Positions 17,155 through 26,538 of a DNA stretch of 64,000 nt are shown here, piece after piece (within the stretch, counting starts at the first letter, position 1; each line of letters begins with the position of its first letter). The DNA lies in contig JAQWJE010000048.1 in assembly GCA_029248525.1 (NCBI GenBank), positions 55,096 through 119,095 on the forward strand. Direction: 5' to 3'. A program made the position numbers and the translations under genes. The DNA is from Candidatus Binatia bacterium (GTDB taxonomy: Bacteria; Desulfobacterota; Binatia; UBA12015). The notes under the pieces were generated by a model. It was not told the origin of the DNA and made no database searches. It saw only the letters and a program-made list of their open reading frames with translations.

Positions 17155-18197
17155 GCCGGAGGCTCCTGGCCGAGCGCCCGATTCGAATGCAGGAATGGAT
17201 CTCGAATGCGCTGCCGCAGAGAATCGCTGGCGCGGAAACGACGACGCGCATCCGGTGCAATCCTCTCGCCCGATAGATAGTGGCCATAACTCCAACCCCG
17301 GCCGCCCCAGTCCTGCTGGCCATGAGACATCAGCAAGGCCTGATAATCCGCGAGGAGTCCCGCCACGACCTCGTCGGCTTCTCCGAGAAAATGTGCGCGC
17401 ATCGCCTCGAAACTGCCGGCGTCGATGCCCGAGAAATGAAGAAAGCGCAACGGCTCGCCACTCGCCTCGAAAAGGCCCTGGCGTCGGGTGATCGGTCGGG
17501 TCGAGAAGTTCCATGGAGCGACGTTGTAGCCGGGATGGCGCAGGATCGTCGTGTTGAAGAACCCGGGGGCAAGATCAATCCATTTTTGGTCCGTGAAGAG
17601 ACCGTCTTCGATCGCATCCAGGCAAAAATCATGCAGCCGAGAAGCCCACCAGGAGAGAAATTGCCGACTTTCGCGCCCCGGACCGAGCGCCAGAAAGCCC
17701 AGGTTGAATACGCCATGGCGCAACGCGCAGAGTTCGTTCTGCACGATCGCGTCGAGGGTGGCCTCTCGAGTTTCTTTCTCTTCTGGCGAGGTGAGGTGCG
17801 GGGTCAGAATGATCTCGGCACCGCCACCGAGCAATTGTTCCACCTCAGCCAACCGCGAGAACACCTGCACATCGGGGTCCAGATAGAGGACCCCGCGCCC
17901 GCCGGGGCCTCGTCGTGTCGCTTCCTCTTCAAGCAAAACCTGCAGAAGGCGTCCCTTCACCGCGGTGGAGGCCTCGACAATATCGTGCGGGAACAGAAAG
18001 TTTTCGAAATTATCGAAACCCAGATCCCGCGCCAGCATGACTCGATCGAATGCCTCGATGGTCGCCGCCTCGGAGGGAACTTCACGCTCGACCAGACAGA
18101 CCACAAATGTCACGTCCGGCATCACGCTCTTGACCGTCGCGGCCAACGTCGCAGCTTTCGCCAGATAGTTGCTGCAGCAACTGGTGGTGACAATCAT
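17151..18197 (-). CDS. Glycosyltransferase with DxD motif (family uncertain)
   Basis: 348 residues. It begins MIVTTSCCSNYLAKAATLAATVK, typical of GT-A enzymes that read out a stored acceptor, and carries a metal-binding VLYLDPDVQVFSRL near residue 105. Further blocks are IVQNELCALRHGVFNLGFLAL and QKWIDLAPGFFNTTILRHPGYNVAPWNFSTR, which resemble an uncharacterised glycosyltransferase group often found with O-antigen-like genes, and YGHYLSGERI near the C-terminus. No membrane segment is seen. Its start overlaps the stop of the preceding GT by four bases, and its stop overlaps the start of the acyltransferase (TTGA). Confidence 0.78.
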   Translation of the reverse strand: MIVTTSCCSNYLAKAATLAATVKSVMPDVTFVVCLVEREVPSEAATIEAFDRVMLARDLGFDNFENFLFPHDIVEASTAVKGRLLQVLLEEEATRRGPGGRGVLYLDPDVQVFSRLAEVEQLLGGGAEIILTPHLTSPEEKETREATLDAIVQNELCALRHGVFNLGFLALGPGRESRQFLSWWASRLHDFCLDAIEDGLFTDQKWIDLAPGFFNTTILRHPGYNVAPWNFSTRPITRRQGLFEASGEPLRFLHFSGIDAGSFEAMRAHFLGEADEVVAGLLADYQALLMSHGQQDWGGRGWSYGHYLSGERIAPDARRRFRASDSLRQRIRDPFLHSNRALGQEPPA

Positions 18198-19489
18198 ACG
18201 CGCGCCTCGGCCAGCATTCGCGACAGGAACGACTGGTGGTGCATCACTCGGAGCGGTTGCGCGGCGCCTGCCGTCACCAGAGAATCGACATCGCCAGGAT
18301 CGAGCAGAAACCCTCGCAAGGCGGCTTCATTCTCGAAAACCCGGCCAAGGACATCGCCAGATGCAACCGAGGCCGCGATGTTTCCGCTGGCACGCCCGGT
18401 CAAAACAGGGACCCCGGCCGCGTGTGCCTCGGCCATCGTGTAGCTGGCAGACTCGACCACCGTGGACCAGAGCAGCACCAGATCGATCTCATGGTCCTGC
18501 AGGAGTGCGACGGAAGCATACGGGTTTCCATCACAAGTCGAGTACGGGACAGTTTCCACGCCCGCGGTGGTGGCGCCTTGCGCGTCGCCGATATGGAAAA
18601 TTTCGAACCTGGCCCGCACCTCGGGGTCCGCGAGCAGACCTTGCCAGACCAACCAACCCTTATTGGGCAATGCATGCCCCAGATAGGCGAGTCTCGGCTT
18701 GGTATGAGGGAGCGGATCCTTCTCCCGATAGGGGGTGAAGATCACTTCCGGCACCACGCGGCATCTGCCCGCTACCCCGTCGAGACGTTGCAACGCTGCA
18801 GCAAGGTGATCGTGCAGGGCCGCCGAAGGCAGCAGCACCTCGTCGGCCGCCCCCAATAAACGATCAGCCGCGGTCTGGATCCGGGGCAGCAGTTCGGCAA
18901 AGGTCGTCTCGTCCCAGCCAAAATTTCGCGCCAGAAACGAGAACTCACCAGCGAGGTTCCGGAACTGCACAACATGTTCGTCGTGTAGGTAGACGAGAAT
19001 TTTATCGGTCCCGGAAAAAGTGCCCAGCGCCTCGAGCAACTCAGGTTCGAACCCAAGAAGGTGATGGATGGCCGTGGCACGGACCCGGCCCGTAGCCAGC
19101 AGCGCTTCCACCTCCGATTGCACAAACTCTCTCGAGCAATGGTCAGCAATCAGATCCTTGCCGCGGCGCCAGGTATAAGTCCGCGGCGTCAGTCCCGCGC
19201 GCGGCGAGAGCACCCAGACCAAAAAACCCTCCTTCTCGAGGGCCTCGATCTCCGCGCGCACAAAACGGTCGACGCCGGAGACACTGACCTGAGGGTCCGT
19301 ATGGGAAAGAATCAGCACGGCATCCTCGCGGCAATCGGCTGCCGCGGCTCTGTCCCGCGTCAACTGCACGGCCGGCGACGGGGGCGCATCCTGCGAGAAC
19401 CCCGAGGCTCCCGAGGCCCGATCTCTGCTTTGCTCACGCCACCATTGACGCAGGCCCTGCAGGAGGCGCTGCTTGCGCTCACGCGCCAT
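18194..19489 (-). CDS. Glycosyltransferase, GT-B fold (GT4-like)
   Basis: 431 residues from the ATG at 19489 (MARERKQRLLQGLRQWWRE). A longer frame to 19912 runs inside mpl and is a shadow. The N-terminal Rossmann-like half has AVLILSHTDPQVSVSGVDRFVRAEIEALEKEG, which is the acceptor domain pattern, and the C-terminal half has RLAYLGHALPNKGWLVWQGL, then ATTAGVETVPY and MAEAHAAGVPVLTGRASGNIA with the donor-site Glu of GT4. Its start overlaps the mpl stop by 11 bases, coupling sugar transfer to murein recycling in one unit. Substrate unknown. Confidence 0.82.
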   Translation of the reverse strand: MARERKQRLLQGLRQWWREQSRDRASGASGFSQDAPPSPAVQLTRDRAAAADCREDAVLILSHTDPQVSVSGVDRFVRAEIEALEKEGFLVWVLSPRAGLTPRTYTWRRGKDLIADHCSREFVQSEVEALLATGRVRATAIHHLLGFEPELLEALGTFSGTDKILVYLHDEHVVQFRNLAGEFSFLARNFGWDETTFAELLPRIQTAADRLLGAADEVLLPSAALHDHLAAALQRLDGVAGRCRVVPEVIFTPYREKDPLPHTKPRLAYLGHALPNKGWLVWQGLLADPEVRARFEIFHIGDAQGATTAGVETVPYSTCDGNPYASVALLQDHEIDLVLLWSTVVESASYTMAEAHAAGVPVLTGRASGNIAASVASGDVLGRVFENEAALRGFLLDPGDVDSLVTAGAAQPLRVMHHQSFLSRMLAEARV

Positions 19490-20888
19490 CGGTTTCCCCC
19501 AGCCACTCCGCCAATCGCTGGCGCAGACCACCGAAGGCTCCATTGGAAAGAATCGTGACCACGTCGCCTTCGCGAACCTCCTGTCGAAGGTGATCGTAGA
19601 TTTCATCGGGATCCTTGCAGACGAAACCTTTTGCTCCCCGTGCCTCGAGTTGTTCGATGGCGGTCTCGGGCGAAAACCTCTCGTCGTCCGCAAGCAATTC
19701 CGGGCGGTTGACGGGGCCGATACAGACACAATCCGCACCGGCGAGAGACTGAGTGATCTCGTTCTGGAAGATGCTTCGACGCGTCGTATTGGAGCGCGGA
19801 TCGAACAAGGCCCAATGACGCCTCTCGGGGAAACGGCTGCGCACCGCCGCCAGTGCCAGTGCGATCGAGGTGGGATGATGAGCGAAATCGTCCACGAGCG
19901 TGATCGAGCCATCGACCACCACTTCCTGGCGTCGCCGCACCCCGTGAAAACTCGCCGCAGCTTCGCAAATCACATCTGTCGAGACGTCGAAGGCACGCGC
20001 CAGAAGGGCCACACCGAGCAGGTTGCGCGCATTCATCGCGCCGAGCATGGGGGTCACGAAATCGATCGATTCACCCGGGCCTTCGGCACGAAAGCGGAGT
20101 CCCTCAGGGCCATCCGCAAGCCCCGAAATCTGCCAATCTGCGGGCGCCCCTTCCGCGAAACTGACAAAATCATGCCCACTCGCCTGCGCGACTTCGATCC
20201 CCGCCGGGTAATCCGCGCTGACAACCAGAGGCGCCTCGTCCGACAGCAACGCGAGGAGGTCGGCAAAGCTCGACTGGACATGAGCGAGATCTCTGTAGAT
20301 GTCCGCGTGATCGAACTCGACGGATGTGAGCACGACGCCTTGTGGTTGGTAATGAAGAAACTTGGGCCCCTTGTCGAAATATGCCGAGTCGTACTCGTCA
20401 CCTTCCAGGACAAAGGGACTTCCGGTGCCGATGGCACAGGGCCCTGGAAGGTCCAGAGGAGCGCCCCCGATAAACCAGCCGGGATCCCGGCCCGCTTGCT
20501 GCAGGACCCACGCAAGAAAGGTTGAGGATGTGGTTTTCCCATGAGTGCCCGCCAACACCAGCGGCACTCGCTCCGGCAGGCAAAACCGCGCCAGCGCCTG
20601 CGGCATCGACAGTGTTTCGATATCCGCCTCACGCGCCGCAATCGCTTCGGGATTATCACGGGAAATCGCGTTGCCCATGACGACCAAATCCGGTCGCGGG
20701 TTCAGGTTCTCGCCCCGATAGCCGCGCGCCACATTTACTCCGAGTCTCGCTAATTCCTCGCTTGCCGGCGGATAAACCTCGAGATCCGAGCCGCGCACGC
20801 GATGCCCGAGCGAGCAAAGCAAACCCGCCAGGGCGGTCATACCGACCCCGCCGATCGCTGTGAGATGAATATCCCGGACCGAACTCAA
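19479..20888 (-). CDS. mpl: UDP-N-acetylmuramate:L-alanyl-gamma-D-glutamyl-meso-diaminopimelate ligase
   Basis: 469 residues from a TTG at 20888 that overlaps the preceding stop (TTGA), with GGAGG seven bases upstream; an in-frame ATG at 20930 lacks a site. The N-terminus IHLTAIGGVGMTALAGLLCSLG matches Mur ligases, the ATP loop is AGTHGKTTSS, and DDFAHHPTSIALALAAVR and LFDPRSNTTRRS are Mpl-type C-terminal motifs. The enzyme attaches recycled murein tripeptide to UDP-MurNAc in the cytoplasm. It sits directly after LD-carboxypeptidase, which makes that tripeptide, so the pathway is consecutive in the operon. Confidence 0.93.
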   Translation of the reverse strand: MSSVRDIHLTAIGGVGMTALAGLLCSLGHRVRGSDLEVYPPASEELARLGVNVARGYRGENLNPRPDLVVMGNAISRDNPEAIAAREADIETLSMPQALARFCLPERVPLVLAGTHGKTTSSTFLAWVLQQAGRDPGWFIGGAPLDLPGPCAIGTGSPFVLEGDEYDSAYFDKGPKFLHYQPQGVVLTSVEFDHADIYRDLAHVQSSFADLLALLSDEAPLVVSADYPAGIEVAQASGHDFVSFAEGAPADWQISGLADGPEGLRFRAEGPGESIDFVTPMLGAMNARNLLGVALLARAFDVSTDVICEAAASFHGVRRRQEVVVDGSITLVDDFAHHPTSIALALAAVRSRFPERRHWALFDPRSNTTRRSIFQNEITQSLAGADCVCIGPVNRPELLADDERFSPETAIEQLEARGAKGFVCKDPDEIYDHLRQEVREGDVVTILSNGAFGGLRQRLAEWLGETDGA

Positions 20889-22000
20889 CCCAGAGCCTCC
20901 ATCACGAGGTCGTGAATCCTCGGGCGCCATTCCCGGATTCGATTATTGTCACGCGAGGGATGAACTCGGTTGCTCAACAGCACGATATGCACCCGCTGCT
21001 CGAGATCCAGCCAAAGCGAAGTCCCGGTAAACCCGAGATGACCGACCGTATGCGGAGACATCCTGCCTCCCGCAGCCGAATTTCTCGCGGCCGGCGTATC
21101 CCAGCCCAAAGTCCGCGTCGAACCCGGAACTGTATCGTCGATCGTCCACATTTCTCGCACGAGTTCCCGTGGAAGCAGGTCCCCCTGCCCCCGGCCAGCC
21201 GCTTCAATCACGCTCGCCAGCCGGTCCACATCCTCCGCTGTGCCGAAGAGGCCGGCATGCCCGGCGACTCCGGCCATCAGCCAGGCATTCTCGTCCTCGA
21301 CCTCGCCGCAAAGCGTCTGCCCGCGCCACGCACAGGCCGATGTCGCGGCAATCCGGTCCGATACCGGCTCGACTCGGCCTGCTCGAACCATCGTCAGATC
21401 GATATATCCCAGCGCCTCGAGTCTCGCAGGACCAAAGATCCGCCGATGGCAGAACTGATCCAGAGACATCGCACTGGCGTTCTCCACCAGCTGCCCGAGT
21501 GCAAGAAAGCCCAAGTCGCTGTAGATCACCTGCTTGCCGGGCGCTGCCTCCGGTCTTTCCCGCTGGACCTGCTCATAGACCCAGGCGCGGGCCTCTCGAC
21601 TCCCGATGAAATTCAGTCGCCCCAGGCCGCTGGCCTCGCGAAAATATGGCCGATGAGCGGCCAGTCCGGAGGAATGGTTGAGCAGATGCCGGATCGTGAC
21701 GCCGCTTTTGCCGAAAACTCCGAAATGGGGGAGATAGCGGGCCACCCGCTCATCCAGATCCAGACGACGATCACGCACCAACATCAAAATCGCGATCGTG
21801 GTCGCAAGCGGCTTGGTGAGCGAAGCCAGATCGAACACTGTCTCCACAGCAACCGGCGCCTCCGGCAGTTCCAGATTGCGGGATCCGACGGCCTTTTCGT
21901 AAACCAGGTCCCCGCGATGGCTCACACGCAAAACGGCCCCGGGAAAGACACGGCTGCGCACGGCCTCCTGCAAGGCTTCGTCCACCCGAGAGAAATTCAT
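20885..22000 (-). CDS. Serine hydrolase of the beta-lactamase/penicillin-binding protein family
   Basis: 371 residues from the ATG at 22000, which overlaps the stop of the LD-carboxypeptidase gene (ATGA); the longer frame is a shadow. The class C-like motifs are SLTK (Ser60, Lys63), YSDLGFLALG in place of YxN, and HLGFTGTSLW near the C-terminus. It has no signal peptide, which is odd for a PBP-like hydrolase and suggests a cytoplasmic esterase or amidase. Similar proteins are linked to murein recycling genes in many proteobacteria and Firmicutes. The likely substrate is a muropeptide, inferred from context only. Confidence 0.85.
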   Translation of the reverse strand: MNFSRVDEALQEAVRSRVFPGAVLRVSHRGDLVYEKAVGSRNLELPEAPVAVETVFDLASLTKPLATTIAILMLVRDRRLDLDERVARYLPHFGVFGKSGVTIRHLLNHSSGLAAHRPYFREASGLGRLNFIGSREARAWVYEQVQRERPEAAPGKQVIYSDLGFLALGQLVENASAMSLDQFCHRRIFGPARLEALGYIDLTMVRAGRVEPVSDRIAATSACAWRGQTLCGEVEDENAWLMAGVAGHAGLFGTAEDVDRLASVIEAAGRGQGDLLPRELVREMWTIDDTVPGSTRTLGWDTPAARNSAAGGRMSPHTVGHLGFTGTSLWLDLEQRVHIVLLSNRVHPSRDNNRIREWRPRIHDLVMEALG

Positions 22001-22911
22001 CCGACGGAGCCGTCTTCCCGGCCGATCAATCGGCCTCCCGTGTCGGCGGACAGGGATAGTTGGGCCGTCGCTCCCAGAGGGACTGCCAGGTTCGAGGACC
22101 CGTGGCCTACCGCAGCGCCAAAGCCGATCGGCACCTCGAGGTCCCCGAGGCAATCGAGAATCGTCTCTCGAAGTTCTGCTGGCGAACCGCAGCCATCCAT
22201 TGCCCCGAAAACGAGACCGCGAACACCGTCGAGGGCCCCGGATTGGCGCAGCTGAATCAGCAACCGGTCCACTCGGCGCTGCGGCGCCTCATGGTGGTCT
22301 TCCAGAAGGGCGATGCTGCCGTCGAACACCGGGGCCGCCGGCGTTCCCAGCAGCGAGGCAAGCACGGTAAGACACCCCCCGCGCATCGGACCGGTGGCCT
22401 GCCCGGGATGGAAAATGGTCGGAATCGGGACGGACCACCCGCGGCCGGCCGTCAGGTCCAGTAAATGCCTGAAACCTGCGCCCTCGGCTTCACGGACGAG
22501 ATCGTGGGCGACCATCGGCCCGTGGATCGCGTGCCCCCCGGCGGCTTCGACGGCCGTCAATAGAGCCGTGGCATCGCTGAAGCCGATGACCCATTTTCGA
22601 GCCAGAAGAGGATCGGACAGTCGCAGCATGGGCAAAATGCGATTCAACCCGTAGCCACCGCGGGCCAGCCAAACCGCCTGAATCTCCGGGGCATCGAGAG
22701 CCGCCTGAAGTTCGTCCAGACGTTCTTCATCCGTTCCGGAAAAAATCCGCCAGGGAGGCCGTTCCCGCGGCATCTCCACGACAAAACCGGCGTCCTCCAG
22801 CACCGCGATGCCGGCGGCCAGAGCGATCCGATCCACCGGCCCCGAGGGTGCGACAACCGCAATCCTGTCCCCGGCAACCAATGCACGGGCTCTGTTTCCT
22901 TTGGTCTTCAT
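21997..22911 (-). CDS. ldcA: LD-carboxypeptidase, S66 family
   Basis: 304 residues. S66 hallmarks are RGGYGLNRILPML, nucleophile block GFSDATALL (Ser112), a Glu block LLEDHHEAPQRRVDRLL and a C-terminal GAAVGHGSSNLAVPLG with the catalytic His. The enzyme removes the terminal D-alanine from murein tetrapeptide in the cytoplasm, giving the tripeptide used by Mpl. It is the first gene of the minus-strand recycling operon and reads divergently from the DUF507 genes with about 140 bases between starts. Confidence 0.93.
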   Translation of the reverse strand: MKTKGNRARALVAGDRIAVVAPSGPVDRIALAAGIAVLEDAGFVVEMPRERPPWRIFSGTDEERLDELQAALDAPEIQAVWLARGGYGLNRILPMLRLSDPLLARKWVIGFSDATALLTAVEAAGGHAIHGPMVAHDLVREAEGAGFRHLLDLTAGRGWSVPIPTIFHPGQATGPMRGGCLTVLASLLGTPAAPVFDGSIALLEDHHEAPQRRVDRLLIQLRQSGALDGVRGLVFGAMDGCGSPAELRETILDCLGDLEVPIGFGAAVGHGSSNLAVPLGATAQLSLSADTGGRLIGREDGSVG

Positions 22912-23050
22912 CGGATGCCTTCAGATTAGCCTCGGAGAACTCTCGCGTGCGCTCTCTCCAGTTGCAAACCCGCCCCCCGGTGTTAGCTCGAAGGGGGGCC
23001 CGTTCGTGGGCCGCTCGGAGCAAACTTTGCCTCTTTCATCGCAGGAAATC

Positions 23051-23323
23051 ATGGGTGTCTCCCGCACGATCGTCTACGATCTGGTGCGCGCCGACCAAAT
23101 TCCCCAAATTCCCCCGGGAGACGGGCTCGACCCGGCGATTACCGCTGTTTCCAAGGCCTTGAAGGCTTATTTTGGCGAAGAAGCGGCTCTGGAGAAGGAC
23201 GCAGCCCAAATGGCCGCCCAGCACCTCAAGGCGGCCGGCCGAGACGCGGTTGGCCTGGACACCCGCAAAGTGACTCTGATGATCAAACAACGTCTCGCCA
23301 AGGAACGCGGTTTTCCGCTCTGA
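23051..23323 (+). CDS. DUF507 family protein (first of a pair)
   Basis: 90 residues from the ATG at 23051; a longer frame upstream overlaps the divergent ldcA gene and lacks family similarity. The C-terminal RKVTLMIKQRLAKERGFPL is the DUF507 signature. The protein is small and helical with a charged core. DUF507 has no established role. It lies four bases before a second DUF507 gene, which makes a functional pair likely, and both precede groESL on the same strand. Confidence 0.8.
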   Translation: MGVSRTIVYDLVRADQIPQIPPGDGLDPAITAVSKALKAYFGEEAALEKDAAQMAAQHLKAAGRDAVGLDTRKVTLMIKQRLAKERGFPL

Positions 23324-23327
23324 AACG

Positions 23328-23597
23328 ATGCGATTCACGGAAGATCAGGCATCGCATCTCGCCCACAAGACTCTGGAGGCGATTCAGGGCGCGGGAATCA
23401 AGGTGGCCAACGATCGATTGGCCCGCAATGAAATCAAAAAAACTTTGACGAAACATCTCGACACAGAGGCAGGTCTGCACGTGAAAGTCGCCCAAAAGAT
23501 CAGTTCTTTGGGGCGAAATGTTCCCGAAGGCAGCGCCGAATATGAAGTTTTGTATCGTCAATATTACGAGGAGGAGATGCAAAGAACTCGTCGCTGA
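23328..23597 (+). CDS. DUF507 family protein (second of a pair)
   Basis: 89 residues. It begins MRFTEDQASHLAHKTLEAIQ and ends EGSAEYEVLYRQYYEEEMQR, both typical of the second DUF507 subtype; the middle EIKKTLTKHLDTEAGLHVKVAQKI is an amphipathic helix. The start is four bases after the stop of the first DUF507 gene. Its C-terminus differs clearly from the KERGFPL end of its neighbour, so this is not a simple recent duplication. Function unknown; a heterodimer is plausible. Confidence 0.82.
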   Translation: MRFTEDQASHLAHKTLEAIQGAGIKVANDRLARNEIKKTLTKHLDTEAGLHVKVAQKISSLGRNVPEGSAEYEVLYRQYYEEEMQRTRR

Positions 23598-23620
23598 TGA
23601 TTTCTTTGCAAAGATTCACC

Positions 23621-23654
23621 TTGACAGGCGGGGGTTCGTGATTAAAACCCCCGC
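23621..23654 (+). promoter_or_regulatory. groESL promoter region with 9-N9-9 inverted repeat (CIRCE-like geometry)
   Basis: TTGACA at 23621-23626 looks like a -35 element, with a weak TAAAAC about 16 bases on. Immediately after it GCGGGGGTT (23628-23636) and AACCCCCGC (23646-23654) form a perfect inverted repeat with a nine-base spacer. CIRCE is also 9-N9-9 but has TTAGCACTC arms, which are absent here. No T-run follows, so it is a poor terminator for the DUF507 genes. Confidence 0.5.
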
Positions 23655-23759
23655 GTCGCGGTAAATCCGTTCGCACGTTGGAGCGGCGTTTATCTGAAAA
23701 ACCAAGATTTTACTGATTTTCATCCTGAATCAGGATCGTTTGAAAGGAGAGGGAGCCAC

Positions 23760-24047
23760 ATGAAAATCCGTCCGTTGCAGGACCGCGTCATCGTACTGCG
23801 GGTCGACGAGGAAGCTACAACCAAGGGGGGCATCATCATCCCCGATACAGCCAAAGAGAAGCCCCAGGAGGGCAAGATCGTGGCCGTGGGCAAGGGCAAA
23901 GTCGGCGAAGATGGGAAAGTTCACCCGCTCGACGTCAAAAAGGGTGATCGCATCCTTTTTGGTAAATATGCGGGTACCGAAATCAAGCTCGAAGGTGATG
24001 ATCATCTCATCTTGCGCGAGGATGACATCCTCGGCGTCCTCGAATAG
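23760..24047 (+). CDS. groES: Co-chaperonin GroES
   Basis: 95 residues with the full family pattern: [38 protein letters not shown], mobile loop included, and [34 protein letters not shown]. It caps the GroEL chamber in the cytoplasm and assists ATP-dependent folding. AGGAGAGG lies a few bases before the ATG. groEL follows after about 30 bases in the same unit. The upstream inverted repeat is the best candidate for heat-shock control. Confidence 0.98.
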   Translation: MKIRPLQDRVIVLRVDEEATTKGGIIIPDTAKEKPQEGKIVAVGKGKVGEDGKVHPLDVKKGDRILFGKYAGTEIKLEGDDHLILREDDILGVLE

Positions 24048-25736
<1,689 letters not shown>

Positions 25737-25763
25737 GTTCGACTTCGCTGTTCATCGCGAAGC

Positions 25764-25803
25764 AAAAGAGGCGTGGAGCAAAAGCTCCACGCCTCTTTTT
25801 TTT
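25764..25803 (+). terminator. Rho-independent terminator after groEL
   Basis: A 16-base stem, AAAAGAGGCGTGGAGC (25764-25779) with GCTCCACGCCTCTTTT (25784-25799), encloses a four-base loop and continues into a T-run to 25803. It separates groESL from bacterioferritin. Confidence 0.95.
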
Positions 25804-25837
25804 GTTCGATTCCGATCGGCCGTCATGCGCCGATTTA

Positions 25838-25852
25838 TGAAATTGATTTTCA
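25838..25852 (+). promoter_or_regulatory. Fur-box-like site 1 upstream of bacterioferritin
   Basis: TGAAATTGATTTTCA agrees with the 7-1-7 Fur core TGATAATnATTATCA at 12 of 14 defined positions. It lies exactly 80 bases upstream of an identical copy at 25918. The distance to the bfr start is about 190 bases. Confidence 0.6.
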
Positions 25853-25917
25853 CAGTCAGTGGGCGATTGACCAGGAAGCAATCCGTCCGACAGAAAGACG
25901 GTCGCGTGGTCGTTTTT

Positions 25918-25957
25918 TGAAATTGATTTTCAGTGTCAATCTTATTTTTTGTATAAT
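25918..25957 (+). promoter_or_regulatory. bacterioferritin promoter with Fur-box-like site 2
   Basis: The same 15-mer TGAAATTGATTTTCA recurs at 25918-25932. A perfect -10 TATAAT follows at 25952-25957, so the box covers the expected -35 position (25929-25934). This position suits repression of bfr transcription by an iron regulator of the Fur family. The regulator is not encoded in the window. Confidence 0.65.
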
Positions 25958-26040
25958 TCTGACTGATGAAACTTCTCCCGGTCGGGCCCGCCTGCTAACG
26001 TTGATTTGTAATTTTTTTTACCCGCCAAGGAGACTGCAAG

Positions 26041-26517
26041 ATGAAGGGCAACAAGAAAGTAATCGAAGCGCTTAACGACGTACTGACCTCGGAGCTGACC
26101 GCGGTGAACCAATACTTCGTTCACTACCGCATGCAGCAAAACTGGGGCTACGAGAGACTCGCCGCACACAGCCGGGAAGAGTCAATCGGAGAGATGAAAC
26201 ACGCGGACAATCTGATCGAGCGCATCCTCTACCTCGACGGCATTCCCAACCTGCAGCGCCTGAACAAAGTAGGGGTTGGCGAAACCGTCAAGGAGCAACT
26301 GGAAAGCGACCTCGCTCTTGAGGTCGATGCAATCGCGCGGCTCCAGAATTCTGTCAAGACAGCTTTCGAAGCTGCCGACACGGGTTCTCGCGAATTGTTC
26401 GAGCATATCCTGGTCAGCGAAGAAGAGCATCTCGACTTTCTCGAAACGCAGTTGTCCCTCATCGGCGAACTGGGCGAGTCGATCTACCTCGCCCAGCAAA
26501 TGCACAAGGGTAGCTGA
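26041..26517 (+). CDS. bfr: Bacterioferritin
   Basis: 158 residues. All ferroxidase ligands of the Bfr family align by position: Glu18, Glu51, His54, Glu94, Glu127 and His130. Met52, the haem ligand unique to Bfr, is present in the sequence [13 protein letters not shown]. The protein should form a 24-mer cytoplasmic shell that oxidises and stores iron. AAGGAG lies just upstream of the ATG. Twin Fur-box-like sites precede the gene, consistent with iron control, while the gene itself is followed closely by a convergent unrelated gene. Confidence 0.97.
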   Translation: MKGNKKVIEALNDVLTSELTAVNQYFVHYRMQQNWGYERLAAHSREESIGEMKHADNLIERILYLDGIPNLQRLNKVGVGETVKEQLESDLALEVDAIARLQNSVKTAFEAADTGSRELFEHILVSEEEHLDFLETQLSLIGELGESIYLAQQMHKGS

Positions 26518-26538
26518 ACCGCCGCACTGTCATCGGGA

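Noticed and set aside
16291..17514. Acyltransferase frame extended upstream to 17514
   Set aside because: The first 120 residues run antiparallel-free through the coding sequence of the preceding GT and have no acyltransferase similarity; the TTGA start is better supported.
18194..19912. Glycosyltransferase frame extended to 19912
   Set aside because: The extra residues lie inside mpl in another frame and look like low-complexity shadow sequence.
22808..23050. Longer form of the first DUF507 protein
   Set aside because: The upstream residues overlap the divergent ldcA gene and do not fit the family length of about 90.
23600..23760. CIRCE element before groESL
   Set aside because: Neither TTAGCACTC nor GAGTGCTAA is present; only the geometry is shared.
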